Assembly: GCA_025966315.1 (NCBI GenBank)
Contig: JAOPUZ010000040.1
Coordinates: 1-64,000, forward strand
Length of the DNA: 64,000 nucleotides
Origin: Frankiales bacterium
GTDB lineage: Bacteria > Actinomycetota > Actinomycetes > Mycobacteriales > Jatrophihabitantaceae
Reading direction: 5' to 3'
The notes under the pieces were generated by a model, which made no database searches, had not been told where the DNA came from, and saw nothing but the letters and a program-made list of their open reading frames with translations. Below, in pieces: positions 45,496-53,219 of the stretch. The position numbers and the translations under genes are program-made. Position 1 is the stretch's first letter. Each line of letters opens with the position of its first letter.

Positions 45496-45838
45496 CAGGC
45501 AGTCTCTTTTCGGTTGGCCGCGCAGGGCTTGCTGAACGAGCGCGCGACTCGCCGGCTGACAGGGCGGCGATAGGCGGTTCTCGCTCTATTGCCAGTCGGC
45601 AGCCGAACCCTCAATGTGAGCTGTGGGCCGAGAAGATCCGCCCTTCGTGTTAACTTCGCATCGGCTGAGAGTCCCAGCGAGCACGACTAGCAAGTCCATA
45701 CGATGTAGCCATGAGTGAGCGCGCCGGGCCACAGACGACCCTCCCCCGCGAGGAACGAGTGAGGAGCGGATCGAATGCCAGCGATGGGCGCTCGCCCGAC
45801 GAGCCGGTGACCTCACGTAGTGAAGAGCCGGTGACGTC
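45496..45838. other. 343-bp spacer without a large gene
   Basis: Upstream part (45496-45710) shows no ORF or strong motif. The downstream part holds a 43-codon ORF (listed separately) and a direct repeat of GAGCCGGTGAC with CTCA/GTCA endings (about 45799 and 45826) running up to the VanZ start. Confidence 0.5.
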
Positions 45839-45842
45839 ATGA
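45711..45842 (+). CDS. Possible 43-residue small ORF coupled to the VanZ gene
   Basis: ATG 45711 opens a 43-codon frame rich in Ser, Arg and Glu (MSERAGPQTTLPREERVRSG...) whose TGA overlaps the VanZ ATG by four bases (ATGA), the same coupling seen at many real junctions here. Against it: low complexity, a repeated EEPVTS/DEPVTS end, no clear RBS and no known family. It may be a leader peptide or chance. Confidence 0.25.
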   Translation: MSERAGPQTTLPREERVRSGSNASDGRSPDEPVTSRSEEPVTS

Positions 45843-46342
45843 GAGCAGCAGCGATGATCATGCGTTGGTTCGCCGCTGTCCTGTTGGGGCTGTACACCTT
45901 CGTTATCGCGCAGCTGACTTTGCGTCCGGCGTCCTCGGAAACCGGTGTCTTCGGACATCTGAACAACCTGATGACGCGGGTGTCGGACGGCCGTTTGGAT
46001 TGGTCGCAGACCGAGGTGTTGGCCAACATCGCGTTGTTCATACCCGCGGGATTCCTGCTCGCGATCGTCCTCGGACGAGCGTGGGCCAGTGCGGTGCTCT
46101 GCGTGCTGGCCTCCGCAGCCATCGAGGTCGCGCAGCAGCGTTACCTGCCCAGCCGGGTGCCGTCACTGGCTGACGTCGAGCACAACGGGCTCGGCGGCCT
46201 CATCGGAGCCGTCCTCGGTTGGCCAATGGCGTACGCCGGCCGGGTCGGAGCGCGTAACGCGAAGCGGAACCGGCGGCTGACAGCGGCCTCCGGTACACCG
46301 TCACAAGCCGATCAGCCGACTGAGGTCCTGACGCGCCGTTGA
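45839..46342 (+). CDS. VanZ-like family membrane protein
   Basis: A 167-residue protein with four predicted TM spans. The VanZ-like core reads NIALFIPAGFLLAIVLGRAW, then SAAIEVAQQRYLPSRVPSLADVEHNGLGGLIGAVLGW (shortened: IEVAQQ..R..S..D...N..G...G), matching the family's ExxQ and DxxxNxxG motifs. The role of VanZ-like proteins is unclear (linked to teicoplanin tolerance in enterococci). The last codons and stop lie in the first unit of a 28-bp repeat. Confidence 0.88.
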   Translation: MRAAAMIMRWFAAVLLGLYTFVIAQLTLRPASSETGVFGHLNNLMTRVSDGRLDWSQTEVLANIALFIPAGFLLAIVLGRAWASAVLCVLASAAIEVAQQRYLPSRVPSLADVEHNGLGGLIGAVLGWPMAYAGRVGARNAKRNRRLTAASGTPSQADQPTEVLTRR

Positions 46343-46418
46343 CGGAGTTCGGCGGCTGACGCGCCGCTGACGGAGTTCGGCGGCTGACGGCGGCTTACGC
46401 GCCGTTGACGGAGTTCGT
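46331..46418. repeat. 28-bp tandem repeat spanning the 3' ends of VanZ and the K+-channel pseudogene
   Basis: Two 28-bp units (46331-46358 and 46359-46386) start ACGCGCCG and share GACGGAGTTCGGCGGCTG; a third, 21-bp copy lies at 46398-46418 after an 11-bp insertion. The first unit contains the VanZ terminal codons and stop (46340-46342); the channel remnant's stop (46397-46395) lies just before the third copy. Confidence 0.85.
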
Positions 46419-46916
46419 CAATGCGCCCGTTGTCCATCCCGTCGGCCCGCATGGGTTTGGGCTTCGATGAGATGGCGTACCTCTCGACGCTACCGATGCC
46501 GTCACGATGCCGAGCAATGCAATTCCGGCCAGCATGAGCCCGACGCCGACGAAACGACCCTCCGTCGTCACCGGGAACTTGTCGCCGTAACCGACCGTGG
46601 ACATCGTGACTATCGCCCACCACAGGGCATCGCCGAACGTTTGTATGTTGCCACCGTGGCCTCGTTCCGCGTCCAACACCGTCAAGGCCGCGCAGAATAT
46701 GACCAATCCGGTTGACGCGCCCACGTAGACCGCGACCCGGCCGTGCAGAGAATCAGCAGCACGTCCATTCATTACCCGTAGCAGCATGACCACCCGAAGT
46801 AGCCGCAGTGGTCACAGGATCGGCCACGCATACGCGGCAAGGAACAACAGGGCAGCAAGAGCGAGCGGCCACTCGGCGCGTCGTTCCCATCGGTCCAACG
46901 AACTCGGCTCATTCAT
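46395..46916 (-). pseudogene. Decayed voltage-gated K+ channel gene (internal deletion, in-frame stop)
   Basis: From ATG 46916 the minus strand reads MNEPSSLDRWERRAEWPLAL and on to AYAWPIL, the N-terminus and S1 helix of actinobacterial 6-TM potassium channels. A TGA stop follows at 46814, and the same frame resumes with PLRLLRVVMLLRV, the S4 voltage-sensor helix. About 60-70 codons (S1-S2-S3) are missing at the joint. The pore is intact: TFGDALWWAIVTMSTVGYGD with the selectivity filter TVGYGD, then S6. After GIVTASVAS the C-terminus looks out of frame. Restart at GTG 46793 would give only S4-pore-S6. Best called a pseudogene. Confidence 0.8.
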
Positions 46917-46994
46917 GGCCAGAATGTAGCCGAAACCACGATTTGTCGTTCTTGTCGGGTGCAGCGATGCAGCGCGGTCGGCGCCGGTTTGCGG

Positions 46995-47999
<1,005 letters not shown>

Positions 48000-48071
48000 A
48001 AAGATTGCATCCCCTTCGGTTGGGCGAACTGGTGTCAGGCATGGCAATCGTGGCCTGCCCCTTGAGACGCA

Positions 48072-48088
48072 GAATATTTAAAATATTC
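48072..48088. promoter_or_regulatory. 17-bp AT-rich perfect palindrome between divergent aldo/keto reductase genes
   Basis: GAATATTTAAAATATTC: 8-bp arms GAATATTT/AAATATTC around one central base. In a genome of about 65-70% GC, a 16-of-17 run with two G/C bases is exceptional. It is 73 bp from the left gene's start and 121 bp from the right gene's start, the expected place for a shared operator. Confidence 0.7.
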
Positions 48089-48208
48089 AGCGCGCCGAGC
48101 GAACGCGCAAGATGGCCAAAATCACGAACAGCCCACTTTCGGACGAATCTGGCGCCTAATCCCGATTTGGCCGGCCGGCAAACGGATCGAATCCGAGGAA
48201 GGAGTCCT

Positions 48209-49270
48209 ATGATCCGAAGCATGGACTACCGAAGCCTCGGCCCAACAGGTATGCAGGTCAGCCCGCTGTGTTTGGGCGCGATGATGTTCGGCGCGATCGG
48301 CGAGCCTGATCATGAAACCTGCATAAGAATCATCCACCGCGCGCTGGACGGCGGAATCAACTTCATCGATACCGCCGACGTCTACTCCCAGGGCGAGTCC
48401 GAAATCATTGTGGGCCAGGCCTTGGCCGGCCGACGCGACGACGTAATCCTGGCCACGAAATTCCATGGGCAGATGAATAGTCCCGGCGACGAACGCCGCG
48501 ATCCGAATCAACAAGGCAACTCGCGGCGTTGGATCGTGCAAGAGGTTGAGAACAGCCTGCGGCGGCTGGGCACGGACTGGATCGATCTGTATCAGGTCCA
48601 CCGTCCCGACGTCGATACCGACGACGAAGAGACGCTCTCGGCGCTCACCGAGTTGCAACGCCAAGGCAAGATCCGGGCATTCGGCTCCTCGACGTACCCG
48701 GCCCATGCCGTGGTGCAGGCCCAGTGGACGGCCGAGTCACGCGGCCTGAGCCGGTTCGTCAGCGAACAACCGCCGTATTCGATTCTTGTTCGAGGCATCG
48801 AAGCCGACCTGCTGCCGGTCGCCCAGCAGTATGGGTTGGGCGTTTTGCCGTGGAGCCCACTGGCCGGCGGCTGGCTGAGCGGGGCCTATCGCAAAGGTCA
48901 GCAGCCGCCACCGTCGACGCGGGCCGCGCGCATACCGGCACGCTACGACATGTCCACCGCGGACAATCAGCGAAAGCTCGATGCGACCGAAGCGCTGGCG
49001 GTGCTAGCCGAAAGCGCGGGGCTGTCGTTGATCCACCTCGCGCTGGCCTTCACTCTCCAACATCCCGCCGTTACCAGCCCGATCATCGGGCCACGCACCA
49101 TGCAGCACTTGGAATCCCAGCTCGGTGCCGCCGATGTCCAATTGTCCAGCGACGTCCTGGACCGCATCGACGAAATCGTTCCGCCGGGCGTGACCATTTC
49201 CTCGATCGACCACAGCTATACCCCGCCAAGCATTGCCAACCCCTGGCTCCGTCGGCGTCGGACGGCGTAA
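48209..49270 (+). CDS. Aldo/keto reductase
   Basis: A 353-residue AKR of the group including YajO/IolS-like proteins. Tetrad: INFIDTADVYSQGESE (Asp, Tyr), VILATKFHGQM (Lys), YQVHRPDVDTDDEET (His). LGVLPWSPLAGGWLSGAYR and TSPIIGPRTMQHLESQL bind the cofactor. GAGGAAGGAG just upstream of ATG 48209 supports this start (48221 is also possible). Divergent from the AKR at 46995-47999; only about one-third identical by eye, so not a recent duplicate. The small gene at 49280 follows after nine bases. Confidence 0.93.
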   Translation: MIRSMDYRSLGPTGMQVSPLCLGAMMFGAIGEPDHETCIRIIHRALDGGINFIDTADVYSQGESEIIVGQALAGRRDDVILATKFHGQMNSPGDERRDPNQQGNSRRWIVQEVENSLRRLGTDWIDLYQVHRPDVDTDDEETLSALTELQRQGKIRAFGSSTYPAHAVVQAQWTAESRGLSRFVSEQPPYSILVRGIEADLLPVAQQYGLGVLPWSPLAGGWLSGAYRKGQQPPPSTRAARIPARYDMSTADNQRKLDATEALAVLAESAGLSLIHLALAFTLQHPAVTSPIIGPRTMQHLESQLGAADVQLSSDVLDRIDEIVPPGVTISSIDHSYTPPSIANPWLRRRRTA

Positions 49271-49279
49271 GCGAACGCC

Positions 49280-49525
49280 ATGATGAACGAGCTGAACAGC
49301 GGCGAGGACGCGGTCGAGGTTCTGCGCCGCTGGGAATCCACCGGCGCCGTTTGGCGCGTCCTGGCGCGCACCGCACGTTCGGCCACTGTGTCGCTGTGCC
49401 GCTGCGACGGAGGCGAGGAGCAACAACGGCTCACCTCGGCCGATCCAGCGTTGCTGGCCTTTCTGGCCGACCGGACCAGCAGCGAAGAGCCTGCTCGCTC
49501 TGGGCCGCGGCCGGTCGGCGAATGA
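49280..49525 (+). CDS. Small conserved actinobacterial hypothetical protein
   Basis: An 81-residue protein with the look of a conserved family: VEVLRRWESTGAVWRVLART, then TVSLCRCDGGEEQQRLTSAD and ALLAFLADRTSSEE. The pattern CxCDGGEExxRxTSxDPxLLxFLAxR recurs in many actinobacterial small proteins as I recall, with no assigned function. It follows the AKR gene by nine bases and ends five bases before the convergent SDR gene. Confidence 0.75.
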   Translation: MMNELNSGEDAVEVLRRWESTGAVWRVLARTARSATVSLCRCDGGEEQQRLTSADPALLAFLADRTSSEEPARSGPRPVGE

Positions 49526-49530
49526 GGTGA

Positions 49531-50373
49531 CTACCGCATCGTGTGGGACGCGCCGGCATCGACAAAGATGGTCTGCGCAGTAATCCAGGACGAATCCGGA
49601 CTGGTCAGGTACAGCGCGGTGTTCGCCACGTCCCACGGCGTGCCGTCAGTCTGCAGCAGGCCAGACACCCGACGAGTTTCGAGCATCTTCTCGCCGGCCT
49701 CGCCCATCCGCTCCGCCGCGGCGTCGATGTGCGGAGCCCGGACCTGGCCGATCACCAAGAGATTTGCCCGTACCCGACTCGGACCGAAAGCACCGGCAAT
49801 GGTGAGCGTCAACCCCTCCAGCGCCGCCTTGGATGTGCTGTAGGCGATCGAGCCGCCACCGCCGTACCAGAGGCTGGCCATCGTGGTACCCACGTTGACG
49901 ATTGCCCCACCGTTCTTGCGCAATGCCGGGCCCAGCGCGCGGATACACAGCATCGCGCCGGTCACGTTGACCCGGTACACGAAGTCCCAGTCGTCCATGT
50001 CGAGGTTCTCGAGTTCGGCCAGCGGCCCACCCGGAATGCGCGCCCGCAGCCCGAGCTTCGACACCACGCCGGCCACGTTCACCAAACCGTCCACCTGACC
50101 GAAGTTGCTCAGCGCGTCGGCTGCGATTCTTTCGGTGTCCGGGATCGACGTGACGTCAGCCTCGACGCTGACGGCCGAACCGCCGTCCTTGCGGATCGAC
50201 TGCGCCACCGACTCAGCCCGCTCGCCGATCTTGTCGACACAGACCACCGCGGCTCCATGCCGGGCGAGGGTGATCGCGGTCGCCTGACCGTTGCCGATGC
50301 CCTTCTCGGTTCCGGCGCCGGTCACGACTACTACCAGTCCACTCATCCGCTGGTCAGTGTCCGTTGGTGTCAC
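49531..50373 (-). CDS. SDR family oxidoreductase
   Basis: A 280-residue classical short-chain dehydrogenase. Cofactor motif VVTGAGTEKGIGNGQATAIT (a TGxxxGxG variant with two extra residues), DVTSIPDT, NVAGVVSK (NAG-like), and the active site S-x(12)-YSTSK with Ser in GTTMASL and Y-x3-K in AYSTSKAALEG. The C-terminus ITAQTIFVDAGASHT is normal. GTG 50373 is preceded by GAGGAGA; the ATG ten codons in (MSGLVVVV) is a less likely start. Substrate unknown. Confidence 0.92.
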   Translation of the reverse strand: MTPTDTDQRMSGLVVVVTGAGTEKGIGNGQATAITLARHGAAVVCVDKIGERAESVAQSIRKDGGSAVSVEADVTSIPDTERIAADALSNFGQVDGLVNVAGVVSKLGLRARIPGGPLAELENLDMDDWDFVYRVNVTGAMLCIRALGPALRKNGGAIVNVGTTMASLWYGGGGSIAYSTSKAALEGLTLTIAGAFGPSRVRANLLVIGQVRAPHIDAAAERMGEAGEKMLETRRVSGLLQTDGTPWDVANTALYLTSPDSSWITAQTIFVDAGASHTMR

Positions 50374-50640
50374 GGGTATCTCCTCAGTGCGTCGACGAAG
50401 CGTGCGTGTTCGTTCACTCGGCAGTCTGCACACTTTCTTGATTTCTGAAAAGGGTGCGGACGGATGAAAGCGCTGTTACTACACCCCGAGGGCCGTAAAT
50501 ACGCCTGAATACAGCGGATGTCGAGGTACGCAACGCATAGAAAGTGCGCCTATCAAGCATTGAGCTCAGAGTGCGCGCGACGTAGGTTGACCGGCGAGGC
50601 TCTCATTTCCGAGGGGCCGCCGACAACGTAAGGGGCAGGT

Positions 50641-51723
50641 ATGTCGCGGATCAGGAAATCGAAGAAATCGTTGGTGATCGCAGTCGCCGCGGTGGCCGTG
50701 GTGGGGCTGGGCGGTTCGGCCGTCGCCAACGCGACCACGCGGGACAAGGCTCACCCGGTTGCACAGAAATCGTCCCAGCACAAACCGAGCACCCCGCACG
50801 TCATTTACGCCAAGCCCTACGCCAAGGTCGCCCCGCTTGACCCGCCGTCGGCGGCATTCGGCCACACGACGCTGCTCGAGGGCCCGTCCTTCGGCCCCGA
50901 CGGTCAGCTCTACTTCGTCGACCTGACCGCGGTCGCCGGCACGCCGAAAGTCCTTCGCCTGAACCTCAAAACGAAGGTCACGACGCCGCTTCACACCGAT
51001 GCGACCAGCTCATTGTCGTCATTGCAGTTCAGCCCCGCCGACGGCAAGATCTACATGACCGATCTGTTCAACGGCAACATCTACCGAATGAACGCCGACG
51101 GCAGCGGCTTCTCCACGGTGGTAACCGGGCCGGTCCTCGGACAGACGATGGTCGCCGACGACATTGCCTTCGACAAGGCCGGCAATCTCTACGTCACCGA
51201 CCAGTCCGGCGATCCGTGGAACCCGATCGGCCGGGTGATCCGCTTCGATCCCACCGCAAAGAATCCGGTCCTTATTCAGGGCGGACTTGCCGGCCCGAAC
51301 GCAATCTCGTTCTCGCCGGACTTCTCGGCGCTCTGGGTCAGCGAATTCAGCATGGGACGCGAGGATCACTTCACCTTGTCGGCCGATGGCAAGACGGTGA
51401 CCTCTCGCAATGTCGGCATGACTGAGAATGTCGGTGTCAACGGCTTCGACTCGAACTCCGTTGACGCAGCCGGCAACATCTACCAATGCGTCTACGCAGC
51501 CGGCAAAATTTACGTGTGGAACCCGAATGGTGACCTGCTCACCACGATTCTGATTCCACAGAACCTGCCCAAGTCGCAGCTCTCGACCACCAACCTGGCC
51601 ATCAAGCCCGGTACTACGGATGGCTACCTGACCGTGGGCGGCGAAAACGGCGGCTACATCTACAGCTTCCATGCGCTGGCCAAGGGTATTTCGCAGTCCA
51701 ATGGTGGCGGCGCGATCAGCTAG
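50641..51723 (+). CDS. Secreted SMP-30/NHL-type beta-propeller protein
   Basis: A 360-residue exported protein. A signal peptide (RIRKSKKSLVIAVAAVAVVG, cut near ANA-TT) is followed by repeated four-stranded blades: LLEGPSFGPDGQLYFVDLTA, LQFSPADGKIYMTDLFNGNI, IAFDKAGNLYVTDQSGDPWN, AISFSPDFSALWVSEF and VDAAGNIYQCVYAAGKIYVW. The pattern is that of SMP-30/gluconolactonase-like six-bladed propellers, which are Ca2+-dependent lactonases, though the ligand residues are not clear enough to claim activity. RBS AAGGGG precedes the ATG. A strong hairpin follows its stop. Confidence 0.88.
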   Translation: MSRIRKSKKSLVIAVAAVAVVGLGGSAVANATTRDKAHPVAQKSSQHKPSTPHVIYAKPYAKVAPLDPPSAAFGHTTLLEGPSFGPDGQLYFVDLTAVAGTPKVLRLNLKTKVTTPLHTDATSSLSSLQFSPADGKIYMTDLFNGNIYRMNADGSGFSTVVTGPVLGQTMVADDIAFDKAGNLYVTDQSGDPWNPIGRVIRFDPTAKNPVLIQGGLAGPNAISFSPDFSALWVSEFSMGREDHFTLSADGKTVTSRNVGMTENVGVNGFDSNSVDAAGNIYQCVYAAGKIYVWNPNGDLLTTILIPQNLPKSQLSTTNLAIKPGTTDGYLTVGGENGGYIYSFHALAKGISQSNGGGAIS

Positions 51724-51738
51724 TCCGCGGCAAGGGGT

Positions 51739-51767
51739 CCAGCCCCGGGGCGTCGCTCCGGGGCTGG
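51739..51767. terminator. Intrinsic terminator-like hairpin after the beta-propeller gene
   Basis: CCAGCCCCGG and CCGGGGCTGG form a perfect 10-bp GC stem with a 9-base loop, 16 bp after the stop at 51723 and before the convergent SDR gene. Confidence 0.8.
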
Positions 51768-51808
51768 CTCGGCCGGCACCGTCATAGTCTGATAGTCGGG
51801 TGTGACTC

Positions 51809-52588
51809 TTACTGAGCCGCCGGCAGCGGCGTACCGGTGAGGGACTGGCAATACTCGATCAGGGCGTCCTGCGCCGCGGCGGAGCGAGCTTCGGCCGGGG
51901 CGGGAACCGGGCGCCGATGAAAGAAATGCTGACCGCTGACGTTGGCCGCCGGGTCGTCGCTCACCGCCAGCCAAGCCTGGGTCACCGGCCCCAGCGAAAG
52001 GTCGTCGGGCGCACCGGAGCCACCCATCTTCGTCGCAACCCAGCCCGGCTCGACCGAGTTGGCCTTGACATCAGGCCAGCGACGGGCCACACCGAAGGCC
52101 AACAACATGTCGAAGAGTTTGCTGTCCGAGTACGCCTGCGAGCCGCTCCAACGACGAGCATTCCACTGCCCGTCGCTGACATCGGAATTGCCACCGCGAG
52201 CCATTCCAGAACTCAGATACACCAGCCGCGAAGGCGGTGAAATTAGCGCAGTCAACAGGTACGGTGCTAGCACATTGATCGCGAATACATGCGCGAGCCC
52301 GTCCATGGTTTCGATCCGGCGCGGCTCTCGATAACCGACGCCGACATTGTGAATGACCGCGTCGTATCGTCCGAGGGCATTCACCTGCTCGGCCACCAGC
52401 CGCATGCCGTCAATCCTGGACAGGTCGCCAGCAACGGAATGCTCTGCCCCGGCTACCGCATGCATCGCCTCGGCGGCGCGAGCGTCATTGCGCCCGTGCA
52501 CGGTGACCGCGTGTCCCTCGCGAGTCAGCAGCTGGGCGGCCAGTAGACCCAGTCCGTCGGCCGAACCGGTGATGAAGACACGCGACAT
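51809..52588 (-). CDS. SDR family oxidoreductase
   Basis: A 259-residue short-chain dehydrogenase of the protochlorophyllide-reductase-like/atypical group. Cofactor loop FITGSADGLGLLAAQLL, NVGVGYREPRR, active site with YLSSGMARG (Ser) and QAYSDSKLFDMLLAFGVARR (Tyr-x3-Lys), then VEPGWVATKMGG (PG motif). Start ATG 52588; divergent from the hypothetical gene by 216 bp. Substrate unknown. Confidence 0.92.
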   Translation of the reverse strand: MSRVFITGSADGLGLLAAQLLTREGHAVTVHGRNDARAAEAMHAVAGAEHSVAGDLSRIDGMRLVAEQVNALGRYDAVIHNVGVGYREPRRIETMDGLAHVFAINVLAPYLLTALISPPSRLVYLSSGMARGGNSDVSDGQWNARRWSGSQAYSDSKLFDMLLAFGVARRWPDVKANSVEPGWVATKMGGSGAPDDLSLGPVTQAWLAVSDDPAANVSGQHFFHRRPVPAPAEARSAAAQDALIEYCQSLTGTPLPAAQ

Positions 52589-52804
52589 GGCTACTCCTCA
52601 GCGACCCCATGCCGTGGCCGGATCACCACGGCGTGCTGACCGGCGTCTGCACCATTGTCCTCGCGGTAGCACCGATAGAGCTAATCGCGTCCTCGGGTGG
52701 CCAGCCGCGGTTCAACGCCCGTACACCTCGGGCGGCCCGGACCATGGATTCTGCTGCTGAACTTGCCTAGTTTTCGCGCAGCAGTGCGGTGAACGGCGTC
52801 GGCC

Positions 52805-53218
52805 GTGAATAATCGGGGCATGAGAGGGCGAGGATTCGAGAACATGGCAACCGTGCTGGTCGATCCGACGGTGCTGGATGACTTCGAGCTCGACCTCATG
52901 GCCTACGACTTTCGGGTATGGACCGTGCACACCTCAACCACCTTCCCGGACGCACCGCGGGCCGCAATGCAGATCCGGCGTGCTCTGATCGACTGGAGCA
53001 ACGGTCGGTGGGCGGTAGCGGCGGATTGGGTTGTTGTCTGGATCACCTTCGGTGACAGTTGGCTCGACGGGGACAACCCGATCCCGTGGCCGGCGCACTC
53101 GGCTTTGTGGAACAAGCTCGCGGAGTACTCAGACAACGTCCGTTACAACCTCGGGCTCGGGGGCGTACCGCGCCTGCGGGTTCCCCGTGATCTCGCTCAG
53201 CCCGATCCGTCGGACTGA
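52805..53218 (+). CDS. Hypothetical protein
   Basis: Up to 137 residues from GTG 52805; ATG 52820 or ATG 52844 (MATVLVDPT) are likely alternatives, the last best matching where protein-like sequence begins. The product is a small soluble alpha/beta protein rich in Trp (WTVHTSTTFPD, WSNGRWAVAADWVVVWITFG, WPAHSALWNKLAEY). No family recognised. Its stop is one base from the end of the convergent transporter gene. Confidence 0.65.
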   Translation: MNNRGMRGRGFENMATVLVDPTVLDDFELDLMAYDFRVWTVHTSTTFPDAPRAAMQIRRALIDWSNGRWAVAADWVVVWITFGDSWLDGDNPIPWPAHSALWNKLAEYSDNVRYNLGLGGVPRLRVPRDLAQPDPSD

Positions 53219-53219
53219 C

